In this document: piece after piece, positions 35,291 to 43,772 of the stretch
Position numbering within the stretch: position 1 is the stretch's first letter
How the letters are laid out: each line of letters opens with the position of its first letter
Source: Flagellimonas nanhaiensis
GTDB lineage: Bacteria; Bacteroidota; Bacteroidia; Flavobacteriales; Flavobacteriaceae
Length of the DNA stretch: 64,000 bases
NCBI RefSeq assembly: GCF_003382275.1
Contig: NZ_QTJX01000002.1
Span: 1 to 64,000 of the forward strand
Direction of reading: 5' to 3'
The notes under the pieces: generated by a model
Databases searched by the model: none
What the model was told of the DNA's origin: nothing
What the model saw: only the letters and a program-made list of their open reading frames with translations
Position numbers and translations under genes: made by a program

Positions 35291-35733
35291 GGTTAGCAAA
35301 AAACATATCGTTTTATATCATTTTGGCTTTTGTTGTATGCCTGATATCTAGATATCTGGAATCTGATTTTCTCTTTGAATACTTGATTGAAAATATCATT
35401 GGTCTTCTATTGACTTTGTTGGCAATAAATACGGCTACTTTGGGATTAATAGCTTCCAAAATTCAAGATGTTCTAGAAAAGCATCCAACAATGAGTTTCA
35501 AAAATACCATTAGCGAAATGAAATTCTCCTTAACGGAGCAAGTTGTTCTGATAACTGTTAGTGTTGTATCTCTAGTATTGTCCGACAGTGAGATAATAAA
35601 TTTTGAGCATAAGCAATTTGCGTTAAACACTGTTTTAGTAAGCGTACTAATTTATTCAGTCAGTATATTATGGGATACAGGAAAAGCAGTATTCGTAATT
35701 CTTGATTTGATTGAAAAGCAAAACAAAAAATAA
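35287..35733 (+). CDS. Unknown small membrane protein, second gene of the AT-rich unit
   Basis: A 148-residue protein with about four hydrophobic helices (about 7-22, 33-58, 84-100 and 113-135). The stretch TLLAINTATLGLIASKIQDVLEKHP between helices two and three is amphipathic. It starts inside the stop of the preceding gene, so both are made together. The short gap after it holds a copy of the 15-bp repeat and then hemL in the opposite orientation. No known family recognised. Confidence 0.65.
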   Translation: MRLAKNISFYIILAFVVCLISRYLESDFLFEYLIENIIGLLLTLLAINTATLGLIASKIQDVLEKHPTMSFKNTISEMKFSLTEQVVLITVSVVSLVLSDSEIINFEHKQFALNTVLVSVLIYSVSILWDTGKAVFVILDLIEKQNKK

Positions 35734-35822
35734 ATACAACTATTTTACTTATCTCAGATATGAAAGAGCTTATAGATGGCTATGGAGATTAAACTAGCCT
35801 ATTGAGTAGCTACCCTCATTCT

Positions 35823-35848
35823 ACCCTCCAGAATTTTTTGAGGGTTTT
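35823..35848. terminator. Terminator between the AT-rich unit and hemL
   Basis: ACCCTC (35823-35828) pairs with GAGGGT (35840-35845), loop T-rich, ending TTTT. It contains the second copy of TTTTTTGAGGGTTTT (35834-35848). Confidence 0.65.
35834..35848. repeat. 15-bp direct repeat, right end of the AT-rich unit
   Basis: Exact copy of 34307-34321; both are also preceded by CCCT within 11 bp. Confidence 0.6.
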
Positions 35849-35864
35849 AAAATGAAACTCTCTG

Positions 35865-37142
35865 CTAAAAAAAAGTTCTCACCGCCTCAACCGTCTTATC
35901 CAAATCTTCGTAGCTCAACGCATCATTTAAAAAGTAGCTTTCAAAAGCAGAAGGTGGCAAATACACCCCTTGCTCCAGCATGCCATGGAAATACCTTTTA
36001 AAGGTATCGTTATTGCCCTTGGCCGAAGAAGCAAAATCCACCACAGGCTCTTCCGTAAAATGAACAGAAATCATACTTCCGTAGCGGTTAATCTGGTGGG
36101 CCACACCTTTTTCGGTGAGTACTTCAGCAATGCCTTTATGCAAATGCTCCGTTTTTTGAGCCAAACTGGTAAACACTTCGGGTTTGTTGTTCAGTTCGGT
36201 GAGCATGGCCAATCCTGCGCTCATGGCCAGAGGGTTTCCACTTAGGGTTCCTGCTTGGTACACTGGCCCTTCAGGGGCCAAATGCGACATGATTTCGGCC
36301 TTGGCGGCAAATGCTCCTACCGGCAGTCCGCCCCCAATGACTTTTCCAAACATCACCATATCGGCATCCACACCCAAAGCTTCTTGTGCACCACCCTTGC
36401 CCAATCGGAAACCGGTCATCACCTCATCAAAAAGCAATAAAATACCTTCTTCCGTGCACAGTTTGCGTAGGCCATGAATAAATTCATCGGTGGGGATAAT
36501 GCAGCCCATGTTCCCCGCTACAGGTTCCAAAATAATAGCAGCAATTTCACCTTTGTTGGCTTCGGTAAGTGCTTTTACGCTTTCCAAATCGTTATAGGTG
36601 GCCAACAGGGTATCCTTGGCCGTGCCTTGGGTAACACCCGGACTGTTCGGACTTCCAAAAGTAACGGCCCCACTCCCCGCTTGTATCAAAAAAGCATCAG
36701 AATGACCATGGTAACAACCTGCAAACTTGATAATCTTGTCCTTTCCAGTATAACCACGCGCTAATCGGACCGCACTCATACAGGCTTCAGTACCACTGTT
36801 CACAAATCGAATCTTATCAATATTCGGCACCATGGAAACGGCTAATTGGGCCAATTCGGTCTCAATTTCGGTGGGCATTCCAAAGGAAGTACCCTTTTTG
36901 GCGCGCTCAATTACAGCATTGATCACGGGTTCATACGCATGACCCAAAATCAGCGGCCCCCATGAGGCAATGTAATCAATAAGCTGGTTGCCGTCCTCAT
37001 CATAGAGGTAAGCACCTTTGGCCTCTTTCACAAAAATTGGGTCGCCCCCTACTGCCTTGAATGCCCTAACCGGCGAGTTTACCCCTCCGGGAATGTACTT
37101 TTTGGCCTCCGCAAAGAGGGCGCTGCTTCGTTGGTAAATCAT
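35865..37142 (-). CDS. hemL: Glutamate-1-semialdehyde 2,1-aminomutase
   Basis: PLP enzyme that converts glutamate-1-semialdehyde to 5-aminolevulinate, the tetrapyrrole precursor. It has 425 residues, normal for the family. Visible motifs: N-terminal [47 protein letters not shown], and the PLP lysine in [18 protein letters not shown]. It is the last gene of a leftward operon; 24 bp separate it from the glucosaminidase gene. Confidence 0.96.
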   Translation of the reverse strand: MIYQRSSALFAEAKKYIPGGVNSPVRAFKAVGGDPIFVKEAKGAYLYDEDGNQLIDYIASWGPLILGHAYEPVINAVIERAKKGTSFGMPTEIETELAQLAVSMVPNIDKIRFVNSGTEACMSAVRLARGYTGKDKIIKFAGCYHGHSDAFLIQAGSGAVTFGSPNSPGVTQGTAKDTLLATYNDLESVKALTEANKGEIAAIILEPVAGNMGCIIPTDEFIHGLRKLCTEEGILLLFDEVMTGFRLGKGGAQEALGVDADMVMFGKVIGGGLPVGAFAAKAEIMSHLAPEGPVYQAGTLSGNPLAMSAGLAMLTELNNKPEVFTSLAQKTEHLHKGIAEVLTEKGVAHQINRYGSMISVHFTEEPVVDFASSAKGNNDTFKRYFHGMLEQGVYLPPSAFESYFLNDALSYEDLDKTVEAVRTFF

Positions 37143-37166
37143 TATGGATTTGGTGTTCTCTTGTTA

Positions 37167-38018
37167 TTATTTGGTTTTTTCTTTTCGGATATTGAGCACC
37201 TGCCCAATGGAAATGGTATTGCTGTTCAGGTTGTTCAGTCGCTTGAGTTCATCCACCGAAATGGTATACTTTTTTGATATGGCGTAAAGCGTATCGCCCT
37301 TTTCGACCACATGGGTGAATACTTCGTATTCTTTGGGTTGCCGTACCGTATCCAAACCACCACGCACCACCGCTTCGTCATATTGGTCCAGATCATAACG
37401 CTCAATCAAGGCAATAAGTTTTTGAGGGTATTTACGATCGGTGGCATAACCTGCCTGTCGAAGTCCATAGGCCCATTTTTTATAGTCGTCCCTTCGATAA
37501 TTGAACAAAAAACTATAGCGTGAACGGGTAGACAAGAAAATACTATGGTCCCGGAACGAATACATGGGGTGATTGTACTTTCTAAAACATTCTCCCTTGG
37601 CGTCATCATCATGAAAATCATATTCCCCGTCCCAGCCGGTATGGCATTTTATTCCGAAGTGATTGTTGGTCTTTCGGGTAAGCTCTCCCCTGCCCGAACC
37701 GCTTTCTAAAATTCCCTGTGCTAAGGTAATACTGGCCGGAATGCCAAAGGCACGCATTTCGTATTGGGCCATTTCGGCAAAGGTTTCAATATATTCCTGG
37801 GTATCGGCTATGGGAAATCGCACAAATCTCCCTGGGTTCTCTGGAAGGGGGTACAATTCCGATTCCTTGGGGCCATCTTTTGGTAAATTGGCGTTGGGAT
37901 TACGTGGAGTTCGGGATTCCACAACAGGTCTACGTTCTTTGCTAACCGTTCTTTTTTTGGACTTACAGCCCGTGACCAATAACACCACTAACATTACGTA
38001 TCCCAATCGTCTAATCAT
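37167..38018 (-). CDS. Glucosaminidase (GH73) lipoprotein with LysM
   Basis: Envelope murein hydrolase of 283 residues. Lipobox LVTGC (Cys18), a basic linker, a GH73 mannosyl-glycoprotein endo-beta-N-acetylglucosaminidase-like domain (about 78-215) with the catalytic Glu in QGILESGSGRGEL and the NNHFGIKCH motif, then one LysM module (about 233-278, VVEKGDTLYAISKKYTISVDEL). It likely cuts glycan strands during growth. Its start overlaps the deaminase stop by 4 bp. Confidence 0.92.
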   Translation of the reverse strand: MIRRLGYVMLVVLLVTGCKSKKRTVSKERRPVVESRTPRNPNANLPKDGPKESELYPLPENPGRFVRFPIADTQEYIETFAEMAQYEMRAFGIPASITLAQGILESGSGRGELTRKTNNHFGIKCHTGWDGEYDFHDDDAKGECFRKYNHPMYSFRDHSIFLSTRSRYSFLFNYRRDDYKKWAYGLRQAGYATDRKYPQKLIALIERYDLDQYDEAVVRGGLDTVRQPKEYEVFTHVVEKGDTLYAISKKYTISVDELKRLNNLNSNTISIGQVLNIRKEKTK

Positions 38019-38920
38019 ACCTCCAATAACGGTAAATTCTTCTTTTTCAGTACAAGGTTCATGCCTTTTATACCTTGCAGCCCTCCGGTATGGATGGTCA
38101 AGACTTGGATTCCTTGTTGAAAAACATTCCTCTTTATCAAATCAAAAATACCAAAAAGCATCTTTCCCGTGTATATGGGGTCCAAAGGAATTCCTGTATC
38201 TTTTTTAAAGGTATTTATGAAATCCACCAATTCTTGATTCACCTTCCCATATCCCCCAAAATGATAGTCCAATTGGAGTTCCCAACGGGTGTTTCGGGCA
38301 AATTTACGGATATCTTCATGGAGAAAATCACCCTTCAAGGCAGGAAATCCGTAAACTTTTTGATGAGACTTTGCAGAATTGATCAATCCGGCCAAAGTAC
38401 CTCCGGTGCCCACACAGCTGCAAATCAAATCGAAATCGGCATCCTCATCAGTTAAAATTTCTTCACAACCTTTTACGGCCAACGAATTGGTTCCCCCTTC
38501 GGGCAATAAGTAAAATTCTCCAAAGGTGTTTTGCAATTGTTGATGAAAGGATGGTGTTGCTTTATCGCGATAAGCGCTTCGGGACACAAAATGAAATTGC
38601 ATTCCATGTTGATGCGCTAATTGCAGCGTAGGGTTTTCATGCCAACGGTCTTCCAGTTCCTCTCCCCGAATCACCCCTATGGTCCTGAAGCCCTGCTCGT
38701 GTCCTGCACAGGCGACTGCGGCAATGTGGTTGGAAAAGGCACCACCAAAGGTGAGCAACGTATTATGACCTTGGTTTTTGGCTTCAATTAAATTGTATTT
38801 GAGCTTACGGTACTTGTTCCCGGAAATCAAAGGATGAATGGTATCTTCCCTTTTGATGTAAAGGGTCACCTCCTTTTCCCGAAGCACAGGAAGGTCCACT
38901 TTTTGGTTTGGAATGTCCAA
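38015..38920 (-). CDS. PLP-dependent deaminase (ACC deaminase / D-cysteine desulfhydrase family)
   Basis: A 301-residue fold-type II PLP enzyme. YIKREDTIHPLISGNKYRKLKYNL holds the PLP lysine (GNKYRK) and LTFGGAFSNHIAAVA is the phosphate/substrate loop, both standard for this family. The reaction (1-aminocyclopropane-1-carboxylate deamination or D-cysteine desulfhydration) cannot be decided from sequence; in Bacteroidetes the D-cysteine role is more usual. Operon with the glucosaminidase and hemL. Confidence 0.88.
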   Translation of the reverse strand: MDIPNQKVDLPVLREKEVTLYIKREDTIHPLISGNKYRKLKYNLIEAKNQGHNTLLTFGGAFSNHIAAVACAGHEQGFRTIGVIRGEELEDRWHENPTLQLAHQHGMQFHFVSRSAYRDKATPSFHQQLQNTFGEFYLLPEGGTNSLAVKGCEEILTDEDADFDLICSCVGTGGTLAGLINSAKSHQKVYGFPALKGDFLHEDIRKFARNTRWELQLDYHFGGYGKVNQELVDFINTFKKDTGIPLDPIYTGKMLFGIFDLIKRNVFQQGIQVLTIHTGGLQGIKGMNLVLKKKNLPLLEV

Positions 38921-38928
38921 AGTCTAAG

Positions 38929-39258
38929 TTATCGCGTCAAATAGTTGAAAAAAGCGAAGCTTTTACGCTTGGAAAGATACTCCATATCCTTTTCATTGGC
39001 ATAGGCCTCACGTTCAAAACTTATGTTTTGGTAAGCCCGGTAGCTATCCAAGTAAAGCACAGTGCGCAGCAACCATTCGGATATGTAGAGTATATAAAAG
39101 GGTAGAATCAGCAATTCCCGCTGCTGCTTTAAGTGGATGCGCTCATGGTTGATGAGTACCGTATCATCCTTAAGGGAATCTTCCTTTAAAATGATGAACG
39201 GCCATAGGGACAAGCCTACGTAATTGCGATAAAAAAAGTGTTTAAAAACTAAAATCAC
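38929..39258 (-). CDS. Tiny HExxH membrane-associated putative peptidase
   Basis: A 109-residue protein that keeps the core of a zinc peptidase: INHERIHLKQQ with His38, Glu39 and His42, then a helix, and SFEREAYANEKD with Glu82 or Glu84 as possible third ligand. Two hydrophobic stretches (about 13-24 and 49-70). This resembles the HExxH region of M56/BlaR1-type peptidases, reduced to a minimum. I know similar short proteins in Flavobacteriia but no proven activity. First gene of the leftward operon leading to hemL. Confidence 0.65.
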   Translation of the reverse strand: MILVFKHFFYRNYVGLSLWPFIILKEDSLKDDTVLINHERIHLKQQRELLILPFYILYISEWLLRTVLYLDSYRAYQNISFEREAYANEKDMEYLSKRKSFAFFNYLTR

Positions 39259-39282
39259 TTGAAATCTATCAAAGTATTCCTA

Positions 39283-39290
39283 CAAATATA
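39283..39290 (-). promoter_or_regulatory. -7 box of the leftward hemL operon
   Basis: The minus strand reads TATATTTG, 24 bp upstream of the HExxH gene start at 39258. No clear -33 box. Confidence 0.5.
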
Positions 39291-39409
39291 ACTTTTCAAG
39301 TTCCAGAAAATTGGATTGAATCGACCATGTTTTTAACAATTTCGTTGAACGGCCACTTTCGGAATCGAATCGCACACAAGTCATATTTATGGGAATAGTT
39401 TAATTTTAT

Positions 39410-39595
39410 ATGGCGAAAACAGTGATTATACGCATGAAGGAACGGATTCCTCTGGAGGAGGGTGATTTTTATCTTTCGGAAGAGGGATATCGGGTATTTA
39501 CCGAACAATACCTGTTGAAAAGGGGATATTGTTGCGAAAGCGGTTGCAGACATTGTCCTTATGGATATGACCCAAAAACCAATACACAAAACTGA
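39410..39595 (+). CDS. DUF5522 cysteine-rich small protein
   Basis: A 61-residue protein with the DUF5522 signature: VFTEQYLLKRGYCCESGCRHCPYGYD, four Cys and one His close together, probably a metal site. It occurs as a single small gene in most Bacteroidetes. No function is established. It sits just before the DUF4136 lipoprotein gene. Confidence 0.82.
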   Translation: MAKTVIIRMKERIPLEEGDFYLSEEGYRVFTEQYLLKRGYCCESGCRHCPYGYDPKTNTQN

Positions 39596-39655
39596 ATATT
39601 CGGCATAATATTTGTGATGGTTTTATGGTAATCTCAAAGAATTCAAAAAAGTACT

Positions 39656-40231
39656 ATGAAAAATTTAAAACTATTCACCCTGGCGGCTCTTGCAGTTACC
39701 TTTTTGGCCTCCTGCAGCTCTGTACGGGTAATTTCAGACTACGACAAACAAGCTGACTTCAACGCCTATAAAAGTTATGCCTTTTACAAAACAGGCATAG
39801 ATAAGGCGCAAATATCGGACTTGGATAAAAAACGAATTTTACGGGCTATTGATTCCGAATTAAGCTCCCGTGGTATGGTAAAATCTGAACAACCCGACGT
39901 GCTCATCAGCATTTTTACCAAGGAACGTGAACGCGTAGATGTGTACAACAACAACTTTGGTTGGGGCTGGGGTTATGGTGGTTTTTACAATCCCTGGGTC
40001 TGGGGTCCTGGTTGGGGCTGGGGCTGGGGAAGCAATGTTAGCACCCGCACCGAAGGCTCTCTTTATATTGATGTAATCGATGCCAAAAACAAGGAACTGG
40101 TATGGCAAGGGCGAGGTGTTGGAACTCTGAACAATACCAGCAACGTAGAGAAAAAAGAGGAGCGAATCCGGGAATTTGTGAATCAAATCTTGGAAAGATA
40201 TCCTCCAGGTCACGAGTTAGCCTCCAATTAA
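39656..40231 (+). CDS. DUF4136 lipoprotein
   Basis: A 191-residue lipoprotein with lipobox LASC (Cys20). The mature start VRVISDYDKQADFNAYKSYAFY is typical of DUF4136. A Gly/Trp-rich stretch (about 102-126, WGWGYGG...WGWGWGS) is inserted before the C-terminal LYIDVIDAKNKELVWQGRGVG. Probably outer-membrane linked; role unknown. A strong terminator follows. Confidence 0.85.
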   Translation: MKNLKLFTLAALAVTFLASCSSVRVISDYDKQADFNAYKSYAFYKTGIDKAQISDLDKKRILRAIDSELSSRGMVKSEQPDVLISIFTKERERVDVYNNNFGWGWGYGGFYNPWVWGPGWGWGWGSNVSTRTEGSLYIDVIDAKNKELVWQGRGVGTLNNTSNVEKKEERIREFVNQILERYPPGHELASN

Positions 40232-40238
40232 AATATTG

Positions 40239-40263
40239 AAAGCCGCCCTTTGGGCGGTTTTTT
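40239..40263. terminator. Bidirectional terminator
   Basis: CCGCCC, loop TTT, GGGCGG flanked by A and T runs, between the DUF4136 gene and the convergent Lrp gene, whose stop is 4 bp away. Confidence 0.88.
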
Positions 40264-40266
40264 ATT

Positions 40267-40734
40267 TTATAACAACGGAAATCCAATCTCATTTTTGACC
40301 TCCTTGAGCACAAAGGCACTTTTTACAGCACCAATGTTGGGCAGTGACGCTATCTTCTGCTTTGCAAAATCATAGTATGCATCCAGGTTTTTGACAATTA
40401 CTTTGAGTAGAAAATCAAATTCGCCCCCCACAACAAAACATTCCACCACTTCTGGAAATTCTTTTACCTGGGCCAAAAAATCATCCATCAGCTCCCCTTT
40501 TTGGGCTTCTAGGGATACAAAACCAAAAACCGTGATGCTCCGTTCTACCTGCTCCTTATTAATGACGGCGGCATAATGTTTAATGAATCCTTCTTGTTCT
40601 AAACGCCTGATTCGTTCATAGACAGGGGTCTTGGTCATGTTCAGTTGTTCTGCAATGGATTTGGCCACCGTTTTAGCATCCTTTTCTAATATTCTTAGAA
40701 TCTTTCGGTCAATTGCATCCAAACGTTCCTGCAT
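40267..40734 (-). CDS. Lrp/AsnC-family regulator
   Basis: A 155-residue transcription factor. The ATG at 40734 (MQERLDAIDRKILRILEKDAK) is the usual family start; the TTG at 40767 is unlikely. HTH at about 20-45 (SIAEQLNMTKTPVYERIRRLEQEG), then an RAM/ACT-like effector domain (about 62-150, VVGGEFDFLLKVIVKNLDAYYDF). It is divergent from the DUF3291/aromatic hydroxylase pair and may regulate it in response to an aromatic amino acid, an inference from position. Confidence 0.9.
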   Translation of the reverse strand: MQERLDAIDRKILRILEKDAKTVAKSIAEQLNMTKTPVYERIRRLEQEGFIKHYAAVINKEQVERSITVFGFVSLEAQKGELMDDFLAQVKEFPEVVECFVVGGEFDFLLKVIVKNLDAYYDFAKQKIASLPNIGAVKSAFVLKEVKNEIGFPLL

Positions 40735-40876
40735 GATTTCCTTTTTGTATAATGATTTATTCTTCAATTTAGCACTTATTCCTTTATAATATCAAAATAA
40801 TAGTATTTTTTCCTGATAATTCTCCAATAGTAGTCCATTTGAAATCATATTTCTAATTTTATGGAAATTTGTTTGA

Positions 40877-41341
40877 ATGAAATTTTATCTGGCACAGGCC
40901 AATATTGCACGTTTCAAAGCCAATTTGGACAATCCCATCATGAAGGAATTTGTGGATTTCCTAGAACCGGTCAATAAGTTGGCCGAAGAAAGTCCAGGCT
41001 TTGTATGGAGGCTTAAAGATGAACAGGGTAGATCGGCATCTTATATTGAATCTCCTTTTGGAGATGAAATGATGGCCGTGAACATTTCTGTTTGGGAAAA
41101 CCTGGAAGTATTGCAGGACTTCGTTTATGGTACGGTGCACAGTTATTTTCTCAGGAACAAAAAAAGGTGGTTCGACTTAAAAGGTCCTTCTCAGTTTGTA
41201 ATGTGGTGGATTCCGGAAGGTGAAATTCCCTCATTGGAAATGGCCAAGAAAAAATTGGAGCTATTGGAAACCAACGGGTCTTCGCCCGAAGCTTTTTCCA
41301 TAAAGGAAATGTACAATGAACAAGGGAACAAAATCGAATAA
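40877..41341 (+). CDS. DUF3291 protein
   Basis: A 154-residue cytoplasmic protein of the DUF3291 family, a dimeric alpha/beta barrel like antibiotic-biosynthesis monooxygenases. Diagnostic features: start FYLAQANIARFKA, NISVWENLEVLQDFVY and FVMWWIPEGEIPSLEMAKKKLELL. No catalytic role known. The hydroxylase gene begins 10 bp after its stop. Confidence 0.82.
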   Translation: MKFYLAQANIARFKANLDNPIMKEFVDFLEPVNKLAEESPGFVWRLKDEQGRSASYIESPFGDEMMAVNISVWENLEVLQDFVYGTVHSYFLRNKKRWFDLKGPSQFVMWWIPEGEIPSLEMAKKKLELLETNGSSPEAFSIKEMYNEQGNKIE

Positions 41342-41351
41342 ATCAAAGATC

Positions 41352-43121
41352 ATGGCAAAATCCAAATACGAAAGCAATCCTATTTTGGACAAGCTTCCAA
41401 AACATTTAAAACAATACATCAAACCTCAGAATTACGAGGAATATTCTGCTATTGATCAAGCTGTATGGCGGTACGTGATGCGAAAAAATGTAGATTATCT
41501 AAGTCAGGTGGCACACAAATCCTACGTAGACGGCCTCAAAAAAACCGGGATTTCCATAGATCATATTCCAAATATGTACGGTATGAACCGTATTCTAAAA
41601 GAAATAGGCTGGGCCGCCGTTGCAGTGGATGGTTTTATCCCTCCTTCGGCATTTATGGAGTTTCAGGCCTATAATGTTCTTGTGATTGCTTCGGACATAC
41701 GACAACTTGAAAACATTGAATATACACCAGCACCAGATATCATCCATGAAGGGGCCGGGCACGCCCCGATTATCGCCAATCCAGAATATGCGGAGTATTT
41801 AAGACGATTTGGGGAAATTGGCAGCAAAGCCATTTCAAGTGCCAAGGATTATGAACTTTATGATGCGGTAAGACATCTCTCCATTATTAAAGAGGCACAT
41901 GGCACCCCTCAGGAGGAAATTGACGAAGCTGAAAAAAAGATTGAGGAACTACAGAACAATATGGGAAAGCCCAGTGAGATGGCCTTGATCAGAAACCTGC
42001 ACTGGTGGACGGTGGAATATGGTCTGATTGACACGGTGGAAAACCCAAAAATATACGGAGCTGGACTTCTTTCTTCTATTGGAGAAAGCACATGGTGTAT
42101 GACCGATGAAGTCAAAAAGATTCCATATTCCATTGAAGCGGCCCATACCGGATTTGATATTACCAAGCCACAACCACAGTTGTTCGTGACACCGGATTTT
42201 GCCTTTTTAAGTCAGGTATTGGAAGATTTTGCAAACACCATGGCCCTACGTACAGGCGGGCTTTCAGGTGTTAAGAAATTGATTGAATCCAAAGCATTGG
42301 GCACCATTGAATTGAGTACCGGAATCCAGATTTCAGGAAAATTTCGTGATGTTATTGAGCACAACGGACAACCCATCTATTTTAGAACAGATGGTCCAAC
42401 CGCACTGGCCTATCGGGAGAAAGAGTTGGTCGGCCATGGCACGCTATCCCATAAAGAAGGTTTTGGGACGCCCATTGGCAAACTCAAGGGCATCAATTTG
42501 GCCATTGAAGATATGGGACCACGCGATCTTAGGGCCTATAATATTTACGAGGGTGAACGAATAACGCTGGAATTTGAGGGCGGAGTAAAGGTTGAGGGTA
42601 AAATTGTGACCGGAACCCGGAACCTTATGGGAAAAATTATACTCATCACCTTCGAGGATTGTAGGGTCACGTATGATGGAACCATTCTATTTTTACCTGA
42701 ATGGGGGCATTATCATATGGCCGTAGGCCAAGAAGTAGTATCCGCTTATAATGGTCCGGCAGATTTGGACAGTTTCAATTTGATTTCGCACAAGCTTTCG
42801 GAAACAACCATTAAAAGAGCCGCAAACCCTGAAAGGGAGAAACTGGAGGAATACTATCAGAGAGTCCGTGATTACCGCGAAGGCATCAATACTTTTATAT
42901 CGCGAAGCAAACTTTTTGACGAGATAAAAAATGAATTTCCAGAGGATTGGTTATTGCCCGTGGAACTTTACGAATTGGCCGCAAAAGGTCAAAGGAAAGA
43001 ACTCGCGCAAGACATCAAGTCCCATCTAGAGGAAATCAAAAAATCAAGACCGGATATAGGACATCTTATTGATGATGGCTTGATGTTGGTTGATCAAAAC
43101 TACTCGGGAGTTCTTAAATAA
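41352..43121 (+). CDS. Biopterin-dependent aromatic amino acid hydroxylase with long C-terminal extension
   Basis: A 589-residue non-heme iron enzyme that hydroxylates an aromatic amino acid, probably phenylalanine to tyrosine, using tetrahydropterin. Start at the ATG at 41352. The catalytic domain (about 25-330) carries DIIHEGAGHAP with iron ligands His132 and His137, and the third ligand Glu in HWWTVEYGL, plus the following GAGLLSSIGES. Residues about 331-589 form an additional beta-rich region absent from ordinary bacterial enzymes of about 260-300 residues. It overlaps the response-regulator stop by 8 bp. Confidence 0.9.
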   Translation: MAKSKYESNPILDKLPKHLKQYIKPQNYEEYSAIDQAVWRYVMRKNVDYLSQVAHKSYVDGLKKTGISIDHIPNMYGMNRILKEIGWAAVAVDGFIPPSAFMEFQAYNVLVIASDIRQLENIEYTPAPDIIHEGAGHAPIIANPEYAEYLRRFGEIGSKAISSAKDYELYDAVRHLSIIKEAHGTPQEEIDEAEKKIEELQNNMGKPSEMALIRNLHWWTVEYGLIDTVENPKIYGAGLLSSIGESTWCMTDEVKKIPYSIEAAHTGFDITKPQPQLFVTPDFAFLSQVLEDFANTMALRTGGLSGVKKLIESKALGTIELSTGIQISGKFRDVIEHNGQPIYFRTDGPTALAYREKELVGHGTLSHKEGFGTPIGKLKGINLAIEDMGPRDLRAYNIYEGERITLEFEGGVKVEGKIVTGTRNLMGKIILITFEDCRVTYDGTILFLPEWGHYHMAVGQEVVSAYNGPADLDSFNLISHKLSETTIKRAANPEREKLEEYYQRVRDYREGINTFISRSKLFDEIKNEFPEDWLLPVELYELAAKGQRKELAQDIKSHLEEIKKSRPDIGHLIDDGLMLVDQNYSGVLK

Positions 43122-43761
43122 GCCTATCACGCTTAGCTTTTTGAACAGCTTCCAGTTTGTTGTGCACCTGAAGCTTTTTATAAATGTTCTCGATGTGTTT
43201 TCTCACCGTCGCAGGTGATATGAACAGATTTTCCGCGATTTGCACATAGCTTATTCCCGTTGCCAATTGCTCAAGGACCTGTACTTCACGTAAAGACAAT
43301 GTAACATCCGATTTTTCCTTTTTGAGTTCAACTTCTGGGTTCCGTAAAAGATTCAATGTTTTTTTGGCAATGGATGGATTCATGGCCGCTCCTCCACCAA
43401 AGGTCTCCAAAATACCATTATACAGGCGAGTGGGGTCAATTTCCTTTAGCAAATACCCGTCCGCACCTGCTTGAATGGCCTTAAATATGCTTTCATCATC
43501 ATCAAAAACGGTCAACATGATAATTTTTATGTGAGGGTATTTTTGTTTTACCTTCTCCGTGACTTCTATGCCATTCATATTGGGCATTTCAATATCCATT
43601 AGGATAAGATGTATGGCAGTGTCCTTTTTTAGTTTTTCCAAAAGTTCCTCTCCACTATTGGCCGAATATTTTATTTGAATGCTTGGAAAAAAGGACAATT
43701 TTTCCTGAATTGTGCGAATCAAGAAAACATTATCATCCACTAAAACCACATTGATTTTCAT
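43114..43761 (-). CDS. NarL/FixJ-type response regulator
   Basis: A 215-residue two-component regulator. Receiver domain 1-120 with acidic pocket (VVLVDDN), phospho-acceptor Asp in LILMDIEMPNMNG and the KEIDP Lys; LuxR-type HTH at about 150-212 (LSLREVQVLEQLATGISYVQIAENLFISPATVRKHIENIYKKL). The kinase gene lies 11 bp upstream on the same strand. The targets are unknown. Confidence 0.93.
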   Translation of the reverse strand: MKINVVLVDDNVFLIRTIQEKLSFFPSIQIKYSANSGEELLEKLKKDTAIHLILMDIEMPNMNGIEVTEKVKQKYPHIKIIMLTVFDDDESIFKAIQAGADGYLLKEIDPTRLYNGILETFGGGAAMNPSIAKKTLNLLRNPEVELKKEKSDVTLSLREVQVLEQLATGISYVQIAENLFISPATVRKHIENIYKKLQVHNKLEAVQKAKRDRLI

Positions 43762-43772
43762 GCCTTGTTCTT

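Noticed and set aside
34439..35733. Kiwa (KwaA/KwaB) phage-defence system
   Set aside because: The soluble-plus-membrane layout is similar, but gene order is reversed and no KwaB/DUF4868 pattern is recognisable. Reported only as an unnamed candidate.
39950..40045. GGGGCTGGGG-rich DNA as a structural repeat
   Set aside because: It codes for the Trp/Gly-rich segment of the DUF4136 lipoprotein, in frame.
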